64,000 nucleotides of DNA. Source: Alphaproteobacteria bacterium. GTDB lineage: Bacteria > Pseudomonadota > Alphaproteobacteria > Rhizobiales > Xanthobacteraceae. The translations under genes were made by a program, and so were the position numbers. Positions 10,744 through 20,247 of the stretch are shown here, piece by piece. The notes below the pieces were generated by a model. That model saw only the letters and a program-made list of their open reading frames with translations, was not told the origin of the DNA and made no database searches. Within the stretch, counting starts at the first letter, position 1. Every line of letters starts with the position of its first letter. Location of the stretch: NCBI GenBank assembly GCA_005884685.1, contig VBAH01000058.1, positions 1 through 64,000 of the forward strand. Direction: 5' to 3'.

Positions 10744-11052
10744 TTTCGGCTTTCACGTCGAGTCGGAAACGTAGGGCGGGCAAAGCGCAGCGTGCCCGCC
10801 ATCAGCCGTGGCGGGCGTCGCGTCGCTGCTTGCCTGCCCTACGACACTTTTACGGTAGCAGAAGCCGCGCACAACGATAAGCGCCGCGCCGGTTGTGCTT
10901 GCGTATAGTGACCCCCACCGTGGGCACCCACGGTGGGCTGTGTCCCGGGCGCGGCGCAGCATGAAACGCTGCATCGCTGACCCGGGATCGCCAAACATGA
11001 GACTGGGGCGATCCCGCACCTGCGATGCACCGCTTTCGCGCTGGGATGCAGG
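10744..11052. other. 309-bp gene-free interval with repeats
   Basis: No coding frame here resembles a protein. It contains the family C palindromic element at 10770-10844 and an unrelated strong palindrome at 10914-10937 (CCCACCGTGG / CCACGGTGGG arms). It lies between the 3' end of the ARPP-1 gene and the 5' end of the metF-like gene, both on the minus strand, so a promoter for the latter is expected. No convincing -35/-10 pair was found. Confidence 0.6.
10770..10844. repeat. Palindromic intergenic repeat (family C)
   Basis: An inverted repeat with outer arms CGTAGGGCGGGCAAAGCGCA and TTGCCTGCCCTACG and a GCGGGC-rich centre. The same family occurs at 51181-51259 in this window with nearly identical outer arms. 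It is a dispersed extragenic palindrome of the kind common in this group of bacteria. Confidence 0.8.
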
Positions 11053-12132
11053 TTACTTCGCCAGATAGCTGCGATGCACCCAGGCGCCGCTCGCGCGCCG
11101 CGTCTCGAAATAGAACGCCCTTTCGGCGTCGCGCATCTCGAGCCGCACCTGGGCCGGAAGCGGCTTCTCGCTTGCCTTGCCGTTCGCGGCCGCGGTGAGG
11201 AAGGCGAAGGCTGCTTCTCCCGTCGGCGCAGCATCGTTGTCCGCATTCTTCTGCCCGATTGCCTCGGTGACACTCGCCTGCAGCAGCTTCGGCCACATCT
11301 TCCGGAACAGGCCGTTCGAGGGATAGATCTCCGCGCTGTTGAGCTTGCCGTTCACGGCAAACACATAGCCGATGATGTCGTCGTCCTTCTCGCCCGCGCG
11401 TTGCAGCGCCTTGATGTAAGCCGCCTGCGCGTCCTTCAGCTTCTCGTTTTCCAGCGCAAGCTGGAGGCTGCTCTGGGATGCGGCCGCGTTGACGGTGGTG
11501 CCGAGGTTCGACGACAGCCCGTCCTGCACCTTGCGCACCTTGCGCCACACTTCCTGCTGGCGCGCGCCTGTCTCCGAGGCCGCCGCAATGGCCGTGGTCC
11601 GGACGCTGCCGCCGGAAAATCCACCCACCGGCGCGAGGCCGGGCGCAAAGGCTGCGACCGGCGCCTTCATGGCGATCTTCGCCTCGCGCGACGGGACGAC
11701 CGCGGACGCCGTCGCAAAAAGTTTCACGTCCTCCTTGCCGCGCGCGGTCCAGCGGCCCTGCTCCACACAGAACGAGGCGATCGGGATGCGGCCGGACTTC
11801 GGCGGCAGCAACAGGCTGACGGTGAGCACGCGGTCCTGCTGGCCGCCCTTCACGATATCGCCGGATTGGACGAACACCTCATCGGCGCCGAGGTTCTCGA
11901 CCTGCAGCTCGTTGACGTTGCCGGTCTCGTGCACCTTGACGGTGCGCCTGGCGAGCGCCTCATCGAGGGTGAGCGGCACCGGCCCTGCGGCGGACTTGCC
12001 GTGGACAAGATAGATCGCGAGATTTTGGTGAACCATGGGTCCGGTGATGCGGTAGTCGTCGGCGCGAGCCGCACTGAATGTCAGGAGCGCCAGCGACGAA
12101 GCCGCCAGCGCAGCCAGAAGTCTGCGATGCAT
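11053..12132 (-). CDS. Exported protein with an ARPP-1-like domain
   Basis: Protein of 359 residues starting at the ATG at 12132, which has a good GGAGGACTTCCC ribosome site; a longer upstream reading lacks one. Residues 1-25 (MHRRLLAALAASSLALLTFSAARA) are a Sec signal peptide cleaved after ARA. Residues about 28-160 match the ARPP-1 domain (associated with ADP-ribosyl-glycohydrolase and phosphatase-superfamily proteins): NLAIYLVHG, VHETGNVNELQVENLG, VFVQSGDIVKGGQQDRVL and PIASFCVEQGRW. The rest is predicted soluble and helical (about 190-290). Its biochemical role is unknown to me; periplasmic location is inferred from the signal. No obvious operon partner. Confidence 0.72.
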   Translation of the reverse strand: MHRRLLAALAASSLALLTFSAARADDYRITGPMVHQNLAIYLVHGKSAAGPVPLTLDEALARRTVKVHETGNVNELQVENLGADEVFVQSGDIVKGGQQDRVLTVSLLLPPKSGRIPIASFCVEQGRWTARGKEDVKLFATASAVVPSREAKIAMKAPVAAFAPGLAPVGGFSGGSVRTTAIAAASETGARQQEVWRKVRKVQDGLSSNLGTTVNAAASQSSLQLALENEKLKDAQAAYIKALQRAGEKDDDIIGYVFAVNGKLNSAEIYPSNGLFRKMWPKLLQASVTEAIGQKNADNDAAPTGEAAFAFLTAAANGKASEKPLPAQVRLEMRDAERAFYFETRRASGAWVHRSYLAK

Positions 12133-12267
12133 GGGAAGTCCTCCGAAGGCGCCCTTGGGGCGGTAATCTGAGTTTCCTCTACGGCAGGCGTGAGGAGTGG
12201 AACCGGCAGAGTTCCGGCGGAACCGTGGCTTCATTCGGCCGGGGGTCGCGGCAATTCAGGCGACGCG

Positions 12268-12489
12268 TCAAAATTGTAAAATTGCCAGCGGCTGACCCTC
12301 GCTGACCTGCTGCTTCTCCTCGACCAGCAAGGTCTTGACGACGCCGGCGCGCGGCGCTGCGACCGGAATCTCCATCTTCATCGCTTCCAGGACGATCAGC
12401 GTATCGTCCGCACTGACGGCTGCGCCAGCCACCGTCTCGATTTTCCAGACGATCGCATTGAGCTCCGATCGCACCGTGACTTCGCCCAT
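12268..12489 (-). CDS. Biotin/lipoyl-attachment carrier protein (acyl-CoA carboxylase BCCP)
   Basis: A 73-residue stand-alone biotinyl domain. The biotinylation motif is EAMKMEIP with the target lysine at about residue 38, flanked by the swing-domain pattern VWKIETVAGAAVSADD and VVKTLLVEEKQQVSEGQPLAIL. ATG at 12489 gives MGEVTVRSEL, the usual N-terminus of small BCCP-type proteins; a longer in-frame reading upstream is the antisense of the carboxyltransferase and is not used. It is divergent from that carboxyltransferase, 63 bp away, so both may be expressed together. No biotin carboxylase gene lies in the window. Confidence 0.85.
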   Translation of the reverse strand: MGEVTVRSELNAIVWKIETVAGAAVSADDTLIVLEAMKMEIPVAAPRAGVVKTLLVEEKQQVSEGQPLAILQF

Positions 12490-12552
12490 CGCCCCTGCCC
12501 GACTTTGTCCTGCCGATGGGATGCTATAGTCGCGGCGGCCGGGGGTCGAGGC

Positions 12553-14118
12553 ATGGACTGGGAAGCCGATATCGAGGAACTGCGCCGGCGCGAGGCGCTC
12601 GCCCGGCAAATGGGCGGGCCCGACAAGGTCAAGCGCCAGCATGCGGGCGGCAAGCTCACCGTGCGCGAGCGCATCGAGCAGCTGCTCGATCCCGGCAGCT
12701 TCCACGAGATCGGCGCGCTCGCCGGCCGCGCGCAATACGGCGAGGACGGCGCGCTTCAGTCCTTTCAGCCCGCCAACTTCGTGTTCGGACGCGGCCGCAT
12801 CGAGGACCGCCCGGTGGTGGTCGGCGGCGACGACTTCACCGTGCGCGGCGGCGCGGCCGACGCCTCGATCCGCGGCAAGCAGGTGCAGTCCGAGCAGATG
12901 GCCAACGAACTGCGCGTGCCGCTCGTCCGGCTGGTGGACGGGACCGGCGGCGGCGGCTCGGTCAAGACCATCGAGACGATGGGCTACACCTACGTGCCAG
13001 CCAATCCGGCGTGGGATTGGGTCGTCGCCAACATGGGCACCATCCCGGTCGTCGCGCTCGGGCTTGGATCGGTCGCCGGCCTCGGCGCCGCGCGGCTCGT
13101 GAGCAGCCATTATTCGGTGATGATCGAGGGCATCTCGCAGATGTTCATCGCCGGGCCGCCGGTGGTGGCGCGCGCGGGGCAGACGCTGAGCAAAGAGGAG
13201 CTCGGCGGCAGCGACATCCACGCGCGCTGCGGCGCGATCGACGATGTGGTGGCGAGCGAAGCGGAAGCGTTCGCGCGCGCGCGCCGCTTTCTCTCCTATC
13301 TGCCGTCGTCGGTCTACGAATTGCCCGCGCGCGTCGAGCCAGCCGGCGACCCCGCGCGGCGCGATGACCCGGCACGGCGCGACCCTTGGCTGATCGAGGC
13401 GGTGCCGCGCGACCGGCGCAAGGTCTACGACATGCGCCGCATCCTGCAGGCGATCGTCGATAAGGATTCGCTGTTCGAGATGGGCCGCAAATTCGGCGGC
13501 TCGGTCATTACCGCATTGGCGCGGCTCGACGGCTGGCCGGTCGCGGTGCTCGCGAGCGATCCGTATTTCTATGGCGGCGGGTGGACCGCGGATGCGTCGC
13601 AAAAGGTCGCGCGCTTCGTCGACCTCGCCAACACCTTCCACCTGCCGGTGGTGCACCTGGTCGACGTGCCGGGCTTTGTCATCGGTGTCGAAGCCGAGAA
13701 GGCCGGCACCATCCGCCAGGGCGCGCGCGCGCTCGCGGCGATCTATCAGGCGCGCGTGCCGTTCTGCTCGGTGATCGTGCGCAAGGTGTTCGGCGTCGCC
13801 GGCGCCGGTCACACGCCGCATCACAAACTGCATTATCGCTATGCCTGGCCATCGGGCGACTGGGGCTCGCTGCCGGTCGAAGGCGGCATCGAAGCGGCCT
13901 ATCGCGCCGACCTGGATGCGGCGCCGGACCGCGACACGCTGCGCCACGAGATCGAGGAGCGGCTCAATCTCTATCGCTCGCCGTTCCGCACCGCCGAGAC
14001 GTTCCTGATCGAGGAGATCATCGATCCGCGCGATACGCGCCCGCTGTTGTGCGAGTTCGCCAATCTGGCGGCCAAGCTGCGTGAGCCGGGCCCGGTCGCA
14101 ACGCCGATGCGGCCCTAG
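12553..14118 (+). CDS. Acyl-CoA carboxylase, carboxyltransferase (beta) subunit
   Basis: A 521-residue crotonase-fold carboxyltransferase of the PccB/MccB type, which moves the carboxyl group from carboxybiotin to an acyl-CoA. Start ATG is 12553 (MDWEADIEELRRR). The N-terminal half has HAGGKLTVRERIEQLLDPGSF and VDGTGGGGSVKTIE; the C-terminal half has RKFGGSVITALARLDGWPV, VHLVDVPGFVIGVEAEKAG and a late RTAETFLIEEIIDPRDTRPLL. The long-chain, propionyl, methylcrotonyl and geranyl versions are not separable by eye. It needs a biotin carboxylase from elsewhere and plausibly uses the divergent 73-residue carrier. Confidence 0.9.
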   Translation: MDWEADIEELRRREALARQMGGPDKVKRQHAGGKLTVRERIEQLLDPGSFHEIGALAGRAQYGEDGALQSFQPANFVFGRGRIEDRPVVVGGDDFTVRGGAADASIRGKQVQSEQMANELRVPLVRLVDGTGGGGSVKTIETMGYTYVPANPAWDWVVANMGTIPVVALGLGSVAGLGAARLVSSHYSVMIEGISQMFIAGPPVVARAGQTLSKEELGGSDIHARCGAIDDVVASEAEAFARARRFLSYLPSSVYELPARVEPAGDPARRDDPARRDPWLIEAVPRDRRKVYDMRRILQAIVDKDSLFEMGRKFGGSVITALARLDGWPVAVLASDPYFYGGGWTADASQKVARFVDLANTFHLPVVHLVDVPGFVIGVEAEKAGTIRQGARALAAIYQARVPFCSVIVRKVFGVAGAGHTPHHKLHYRYAWPSGDWGSLPVEGGIEAAYRADLDAAPDRDTLRHEIEERLNLYRSPFRTAETFLIEEIIDPRDTRPLLCEFANLAAKLREPGPVATPMRP

Positions 14119-14211
14119 ATCGGGCTGTCCGGGATGACGGCTCGGGTGGGTGCCTTGTCCGCAAATCTGCCCTCCTCTAGGGTCGGCGACGTCTCACCGG
14201 GCCATGTCTCC

Positions 14212-15246
14212 ATGCAAATTCGCGACGGCATCGTGGAAGCGATCGGCAACACGCCGCTGATCAAGCTCCAGCGCGTATCCGAACAGACCGGCTGCACCAT
14301 CCTCGGCAAGGCCGAATTCATGAACCCCGGGCAGTCGGTGAAGGATCGCGCCGGGCGCGAGATGATCCTGCAGGCGGAGAAGCGCGGTGAGATCAGGCGG
14401 GGCGGCCTCGTGGTGGAAAGCACGGCCGGCAATACCGGCATCGGGCTTGCGCTGGTCGCCAACGCGCGCGGCTATCGCACGCTGATCGTCATTCCGGAGA
14501 CGCAGAGCCAGGAAAAGAAAGACATGCTGCGGCTGTACGGCGCCGAGCTGGTCGAGGTGCCGGCGGTCCCCTACAGCAATCCGAACAATTACCAGCATGT
14601 CGGGCGCCGCCTCGCGGATGAATTGCGCAAGAGCGAGCCGAACGGCGTCATCTTTGCCGACCAGTGGAACAATCTCGATAACCGCCGCGCGCACTACGTC
14701 TCGACCGGCCCGGAGATCTGGCAGCAGACCGACGGCAAGGTCGATGCGTTTGTCTCGACGGTCGGCACCGGGGGCACATTGGCAGGCACGTCGACGTTCC
14801 TGCGCGAGATGAAGAAGGACATCGTGATCGCATGCGCCGATCCGCGCGGCGCCGCGATGTACAATCTGTTTGCGCATGGCGAGGCGAAGCCGAGCGAAGG
14901 CGGCTCGATCACCGAGGGCATCGGGCTTGGCCGCGTCACGCCGATCATCGAGGACATCAAGTGCGAGAAGGCCTATCTGACCCCGGATGAGGAGGCGATC
15001 CCGTACATCTTCGACCTGCTCGAGCACGAGGGCCTGTGCCTCGGCGGCTCGTCGGCGATCAACATCGCGGGAGCGGTGCGGCTCGCGAGGGACCTCGGCC
15101 CCGGCAAGGTCATCGTCACGCTGCTCTGCGACTCCGGCACGCGCTATCAGTCGAAGCTGTACAATCCGGATTTCCTGCGCTCGAAGAACCTGCCGGTACC
15201 CGATTGGCTGCAGCGGAAATCAACGGTGAAGCCGCCATTTGTTTGA
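14212..15246 (+). CDS. cysK: Cysteine synthase A (O-acetylserine sulfhydrylase)
   Basis: PLP enzyme of 344 residues forming cysteine from O-acetylserine and sulfide. ATG at 14212 gives MQIRDGIVEAIGNTPLIKL, the conserved N-terminus; an upstream extension of 26 residues looks non-native. The PLP lysine is in NPGQSVKDRAG (about residue 45), the substrate loop is ESTAGNTGIG, and the phosphate-cradle glycine run is STVGTGGTLAGT. C-terminal CDSGTRYQSKLYN is also typical. It begins a sulfur-related block continued by AlaX, a sulfurtransferase and a persulfide dioxygenase. The class is very likely; distinguishing CysK from CysM relies on family resemblance. Confidence 0.9.
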   Translation: MQIRDGIVEAIGNTPLIKLQRVSEQTGCTILGKAEFMNPGQSVKDRAGREMILQAEKRGEIRRGGLVVESTAGNTGIGLALVANARGYRTLIVIPETQSQEKKDMLRLYGAELVEVPAVPYSNPNNYQHVGRRLADELRKSEPNGVIFADQWNNLDNRRAHYVSTGPEIWQQTDGKVDAFVSTVGTGGTLAGTSTFLREMKKDIVIACADPRGAAMYNLFAHGEAKPSEGGSITEGIGLGRVTPIIEDIKCEKAYLTPDEEAIPYIFDLLEHEGLCLGGSSAINIAGAVRLARDLGPGKVIVTLLCDSGTRYQSKLYNPDFLRSKNLPVPDWLQRKSTVKPPFV

Positions 15247-15250
15247 GTTG

Positions 15251-15384
15251 GTCATTCCGGGGCGCGCGCAAGGCGCGCGAGCCCGGAATCGATACCCACA
15301 AAACTATCGATTGGACACGGCCCGGGAATTCCGATTTGTGTTTATGGATTCCGGGCTCATGCCTTCGGCATGCCCCGGAATGAC
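15251..15384. repeat. Palindromic intergenic repeat pair (family D)
   Basis: Outer arms GTCATTCCGGGGC and GCCCCGGAATGAC enclose about 130 bp with two internal stems: one around GCGCGCGCAAGGCGCGCG and one around CATGCCTTCGGCATG. This paired structure resembles Bradyrhizobium-type bipartite palindromic elements. It occupies nearly the whole gap between the cysteine synthase and AlaX genes and ends 13 nt before the AlaX start codon. Confidence 0.8.
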
Positions 15385-15397
15385 GCGGAGAGAGCTA

Positions 15398-16114
15398 ATG
15401 CCCACCGACTGCCTGTTCCGCGAAGACGCCTACCTCACGTCCACGCCCGCGACCGTGCTTGCGCTCACGGAGAAGGGCGGCATCGTGGTGGATCGCACCT
15501 GCTTCTATGCGACCTCGGGCGGGCAACCGGGCGACAGCGGCATGCTGGTGACCTCCGAGGGCGAGTTTCCGCTCGCGACCGCCGTCTACAACGATCAACT
15601 CAAGACCGAGATCGCGCATGTGCCGGCCGAGGGCATCACCGCGCGGCCGGCGGCCGGCGAGACCGTCACGCTCAAGCTCGACTGGGGGCCGCGCTACCGC
15701 CGCATGCGCATGCATACAGCCTTGCATCTCCTCTCCGCCGTGCTGCCCTATCCGGTGACCGGCGGCGCCGTGAACGAGGACGACAGCCGGCTCGACTTCG
15801 ACATTCCGGAAGCAGGGCTCGACAAGGACGAGATCACCGCGAAGGTGAACGAGATGATCCAGGCCGACGCCGAGGTGCGTTCACGCTGGATCAGCGATGA
15901 AGAGCTCCAGGCCAATCCGGGCCTGGTCAAGACCATGGCGGTGAAGCCGCCGATCGGCACCGGCAAGGTGCGGCTGATCGAGATCGTCGGCTACGACCTG
16001 CAGCCCTGCGGCGGCACGCATGTGCGCCGCACCGGCGAGATCGGCGCGATCCGCGTGACCCAGATCGAGAAGAAGGGCAAGCAGAACCGCCGCGTGCGGA
16101 TTTCGTTCGCCTGA
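15398..16114 (+). CDS. AlaX-type alanyl-tRNA editing protein
   Basis: Stand-alone homologue of the alanyl-tRNA synthetase editing domain, 238 residues, which hydrolyses mischarged Ser- or Gly-tRNA(Ala). Zinc ligands are readable as HTALH (His106, His110) and CGGTH (Cys204, His208); GGQPGDSG at about residue 41 is the conserved editing-domain loop. The start at 15398 follows a clear GGAGAGAG ribosome site. The frame is open further upstream, but only through a repeat element, so that extension is rejected. A 19-bp gap separates it from the sulfurtransferase gene, suggesting co-transcription. Confidence 0.9.
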   Translation: MPTDCLFREDAYLTSTPATVLALTEKGGIVVDRTCFYATSGGQPGDSGMLVTSEGEFPLATAVYNDQLKTEIAHVPAEGITARPAAGETVTLKLDWGPRYRRMRMHTALHLLSAVLPYPVTGGAVNEDDSRLDFDIPEAGLDKDEITAKVNEMIQADAEVRSRWISDEELQANPGLVKTMAVKPPIGTGKVRLIEIVGYDLQPCGGTHVRRTGEIGAIRVTQIEKKGKQNRRVRISFA

Positions 16115-16132
16115 TTCCTTTTGGAGCGTTGA

Positions 16133-16996
16133 ATGGCAGAAGAAAAACTTGCGAGCCGCTGGCTCGTTTCGACTGAATGGTTGAGCCAGCACCTCGACGA
16201 TCCGAACGTCGTCGTGCTCGACAGCTCCTATTATCTGGCGAACGTCAAGCGTGACGCGGACGCAGAGTATCTCGCCGGCCACATTTCCGGCGCGCAGCGC
16301 TTCGACGTCGACGCGATTTCCGACCACGCCAATCCCCTGCCCCACATGCTCCCCTCGCCGCAGCAGTTCGCCCGCGACGTCGGCGCGCTCGGTGTCGGCG
16401 ACGGCATGACGGTCGTGCTCTATGACGGCCTTGGGCTCTACGGCGCCGCGCGGGTGTGGTGGACGTTCCGCGTGTTCGGCTCCGAGAACGTGCGTGTGCT
16501 CGACGGCGGCCTGCCGAAATGGAAATCCGAAGGACGCGCGCTCGAAACCGGGCCAGCCAGGCTGCCCGCGCCGAAAACATTCACACCGAAATTCAACCGC
16601 GCGATGGTCGCCTCGATCGACGACGTGCAGAAGGTGCTGCTCGACAAGACCGCGCAGCTGGTCGATGCGCGCTCCGCCGAGCGTTTCCGCGCCGAGGCGC
16701 CAGAGCCGCGCGCCGGCCTGCGCGGCGGCCATATGCCGGGTTCGTTCAACGTGCCGTTCGGCGAGGTGCTGCAGGACGGACGGCTCAAGTCGCATGAGGA
16801 GATCGCGGCCGCCTTCAAGCAGGCGGGCGTCGATCTCGACCAGCCGGTGGTCACGAGCTGCGGCTCGGGCGTCACCGCGGCGATCCTGACGTTTGCGGTC
16901 GAGGCTCTCGGCAAAGGCGCCGGACGGGTTTATGACGGCTCCTGGGCCGAATGGGGCGCGCGGCCCGATACGCCGGTCGTGACCGGCAAGCCCTGA
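16133..16996 (+). CDS. sseA: 3-mercaptopyruvate sulfurtransferase (two rhodanese domains)
   Basis: A 287-residue tandem rhodanese. The N-terminal domain (about 12-135) is the inactive one and the C-terminal domain (about 165-285) carries the catalytic Cys243 in TSCGSGVTA. The CGSGVTA loop is the 3-mercaptopyruvate-specific version, unlike the CRKGxT loop of thiosulfate rhodaneses. It transfers sulfane sulfur from 3-mercaptopyruvate to thiol acceptors. A TTTTGGAGCG ribosome site precedes the start. The persulfide dioxygenase gene begins 16 bp after it, so the two probably form a persulfide-handling unit. Confidence 0.92.
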   Translation: MAEEKLASRWLVSTEWLSQHLDDPNVVVLDSSYYLANVKRDADAEYLAGHISGAQRFDVDAISDHANPLPHMLPSPQQFARDVGALGVGDGMTVVLYDGLGLYGAARVWWTFRVFGSENVRVLDGGLPKWKSEGRALETGPARLPAPKTFTPKFNRAMVASIDDVQKVLLDKTAQLVDARSAERFRAEAPEPRAGLRGGHMPGSFNVPFGEVLQDGRLKSHEEIAAAFKQAGVDLDQPVVTSCGSGVTAAILTFAVEALGKGAGRVYDGSWAEWGARPDTPVVTGKP

Positions 16997-17012
16997 GCCA
17001 CTGGAGGCGGAC

Positions 17013-18046
17013 ATGATCTTCCGCCAGCTGTTCGACAGCGTATCCGGCACCTACACCTATCTGCTCGCGCGCCGGCGCGGGGCTGAGGCGCTGATCATCG
17101 ATCCGGTGCTGGAGAAGGTCGATCGCTATCTGCAGCTGATCCGCGAGCTCGACCTCAAGCTGGTCAAGGCGGTCGACACGCACCTCCATGCCGACCACGT
17201 CACGGGGCTCGGCGCGCTGCGCGACCGCACCCACTGCATCACCGTGATGGGCGAGCAGACCAAGGCCGACGTCGTGTCGATGCGGCTCGCCGAAGGCGAC
17301 AAGCTCGCCGTGGATGGCGTCGCGCTCGACGTGCTCTACACGCCCGGCCACACCGACGATTCCTACAGTTATGTGATGGCCGACCGCGTGTTCAGCGGCG
17401 ACACCCTGTTGATCCGCGGCACCGGCCGCACCGACTTCCAGAACGGCGACCCGCGCGCGCAATACGATTCGATCTTCAACAAGCTGTTGCGGCTGCCGGA
17501 GGACACGCTGCTGTTCCCGGCGCACGACTACAAGGGCGAGACGGTCTCCACCATCGGCGAAGAGAAGGCGTTCAATCCGCGCCTGCAGGTCAAGTCGGTC
17601 GAGGAGTACGCCGACCTGATGAACAACCTCAAGCTCCCCAATCCGAAGATGATGGACGTGGCGGTGCCGGCGAACATGCGGGTGGGCTTGGCGCAGGACG
17701 AGATCGCGCGGCGCGGCTGGGCGGTGAAGCCTGACGAGGCCATGCGGCTGGTCGGCCACCCGGACGTGATCTTCGTCGACCTGCGCGAGACGGCCGAGCG
17801 CGAGCGGCGCGGCGTCATTCCGGGGTCGGTTCATGCCCCCTACCCCGACCTGCGCGCCAACATTGCGCCGGGCGGAATGCTGCATGCCCTCGCCACCGCG
17901 ACCGGCAAGCGGCTCCTGCTCTACTGCGCCTTCGGTGAGCGCTCCGCGATGGCGGTGCAGGCCGCGCAGGATGCGCAGCTTGCCTCCGCCTGCCATCTTC
18001 ACGGCGGCGTCGACGCGTGGACGAAAGCCGGCGGACCGCTCGCGTC

Positions 18047-18050
<4 letters not shown>
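17013..18050 (+). CDS. Persulfide dioxygenase-rhodanese fusion (ETHE1-like metallo-beta-lactamase fold)
   Basis: A 345-residue fusion. Residues 1 to about 235 form an ETHE1-like metallo-beta-lactamase domain with THLHADHVTG (His57, His59, Asp61, His62), TPGHTDDS, FSGDTLL and FPAHDYKG, the ligands for mononuclear iron. Residues about 245-345 form a rhodanese domain with catalytic Cys in LLYCAFGERSAM. Such fusions oxidise glutathione persulfide to sulfite and exchange sulfane sulfur with thiosulfate. It follows a mercaptopyruvate sulfurtransferase, which can generate persulfides. A GGAGGCGGAC ribosome site supports the start. Its TGA overlaps the next start as ATGA. Confidence 0.9.
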
Positions 18051-18778
<728 letters not shown>

Positions 18779-19180
18779 TCAGCCGCGCCAGGCCGCGGCA
18801 AATTGCGCCGTGTCGGTGTGCTCGCGCCAGCGCGTCACCTTGCCGTCGCGGAACGTGAACACATGCACCCATTCGCACGCCACCGGCTTGCCGGTGTTCC
18901 TCATCTTCAGCGTATAGCTGCCGAGCACGAACACCTTGTCGCCGGCGGCGTAGAACGCGCGTGGAGAAAAGTCGGAGAAGTCCTCGTGCTCGGCGACGAT
19001 CTGGAAGAACTCCTCGATTTCGGCTGCGCCGCGGCGCGAGCCAAACGCCGGATAGTCGGACCTGCGGCCGACCGACTCCCAATCCGCGTCGGGTGCAAGC
19101 CCGGCAATGATGGTTGCGACGTCGCCGCGGCCGAAGGCGGCATAAAGGCTCTGCACCTGCGCGATATTGGCGTTGCTCAT
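18779..19180 (-). CDS. SnoaL/NTF2-like protein
   Basis: A 133-residue alpha+beta barrel protein of the nuclear-transport-factor-2 superfamily. MSNANIAQVQSLYAAFGRGDVATIIAGLAPDADWES is the usual N-terminal helix pattern, ending in the D-W pair, and EWVHVFTFRDGKVTRWREHTDT is the C-terminal strand pair. The start at 19180 has a GGGAGGACTTG ribosome site. The fold hosts isomerases, cyclases and many proteins without known activity, so no reaction is assigned. It is convergent with the SDR gene (stop codons abut) and divergent from the carbonic-anhydrase-like gene. Confidence 0.75.
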   Translation of the reverse strand: MSNANIAQVQSLYAAFGRGDVATIIAGLAPDADWESVGRRSDYPAFGSRRGAAEIEEFFQIVAEHEDFSDFSPRAFYAAGDKVFVLGSYTLKMRNTGKPVACEWVHVFTFRDGKVTRWREHTDTAQFAAAWRG

Positions 19181-19325
19181 CAAGTCCTCCCGGTGGTGGC
19201 GCGGTCCCAATACGGTGCGCAAAGGCAAAAGTTTCAAGGCGGCCGATTGCGCCGTCGGCCGGTCGGGACTTAACTGGCGGCGGTGAGCGCGGCGATACCG
19301 TCGGCGTTTCGTCCGGGAGGCTGAT

Positions 19326-19883
19326 ATGGCGCAACCACACAAGTTCGGTGGCTGCACGTGCTGCGGCGATCTCTTGTCCGGGCGGCTCGACCGGCGCCAT
19401 CTCCTGCGTGCGGCCGGCGGTCTTGCGCTGTTCGCGGGAGTCCAGCCTTACATGGCGATCGCCGCCACCGGGCACTACGAGGCGATGGTGCTCGGCTGCA
19501 TCGACCCGCGCCTGCAGGAGCCGGTGCGAAAGTACACGGCGAAACGCCACCTGACCGGCCAATACAGCCAGTTCGTGATCGCCGGCGCCGCGATCGGCGT
19601 CGTCGCCGAGCCGTTCAAGGATTGGCACAAGGCGTTCTGGGACAACCTCGCCACCTCGATCGAGCTGCACAACATCAAGAAGGTGATCGCGATCGATCAC
19701 CGCGATTGCGGCGCCGCAAAGATCGCCTATTGCGAAGCGGCCGTCGCCACCAAGGACGCCGAAACCGAGACGCACCGCAAAGCGCTCGCGGAGTTTCGCA
19801 AGCAGGTCAACGAGAGGCAGCCCAAGCTCGCCGTCGAGACCGGCCTGATGGCGATCAACGGAAAGTTCGAGCGGCTCGGATAA
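19326..19883 (+). CDS. Exported beta-carbonic-anhydrase-like protein
   Basis: A 185-residue protein. Residues about 20-48 (RLDRRHLLRAAGGLALFAGVQ) form a twin-arginine-like signal, preceded by CTCCGDLL. The mature part has the beta-carbonic-anhydrase ligands: CIDPR (Cys58, Asp60, Arg62) and HRDC (His125, Cys128), the C-x-D-x-R and H-x-x-C motifs that bind zinc. It is shorter than housekeeping beta enzymes (about 200-230). Carbon dioxide hydration in the periplasm is inferred from the motifs; activity cannot be shown from sequence. The next ribosome-supported gene starts 425 bp downstream. Confidence 0.72.
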   Translation: MAQPHKFGGCTCCGDLLSGRLDRRHLLRAAGGLALFAGVQPYMAIAATGHYEAMVLGCIDPRLQEPVRKYTAKRHLTGQYSQFVIAGAAIGVVAEPFKDWHKAFWDNLATSIELHNIKKVIAIDHRDCGAAKIAYCEAAVATKDAETETHRKALAEFRKQVNERQPKLAVETGLMAINGKFERLG

Positions 19884-20004
19884 AGTTCGTCACGCCCGGC
19901 CATCGCCCCTCGGAGAGGGGCCTGATTGCAATGGCGGCCGGGCATCCGCGACGGAACGCACGCGAAGCAAGACGGAATGGCCGGACAAGCCCGGTCCCGA
20001 CAAT

Positions 20005-20103
20005 CCGCTCAGTGCACGATCCGGCTCACGAACACCTTGGTCCGTTCGTGCTGGCGATGCGAGATACGCGTTCGGCTCCTTCATTTCGACGATCTGGCCC
20101 GCG
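20005..20103 (-). pseudogene. Decayed copy of the 3' end of aapP
   Basis: About 99 bp align directly, same orientation, to 21425-21525 at the 3' end of the intact ATPase gene (shared runs include AACACCTTGGTCCG and TCATTTCGACGATCTGGCCC). It has many point differences and a 2-bp net loss. Read on the minus strand, one frame begins AGQIVEMKEPNAY against [13 protein letters not shown] in the intact protein and then shifts frame. Similarity stops abruptly at both ends. It is not functional; it marks one boundary of the inserted HExxH/microprotein segment. Confidence 0.85.
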
Positions 20104-20247
20104 GAGCACCGCCACGCGCTTGCACCGGTCCTGCGGTAAAAGTCAGGAGCGAAACGCGCGCGAGTGCGGCGACCGTCTCGCCAATCGTCGCCGCGACGGC
20201 CGCATCCGGTCAATCGTCACGTTCGCGCCCGCCCCCCACGATACAGG

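Noticed and set aside
10914-10937. Strong palindrome as terminator of the ARPP-1 gene
   Set aside because: It lies more than 100 bp past the stop and has no T-run on the minus strand.
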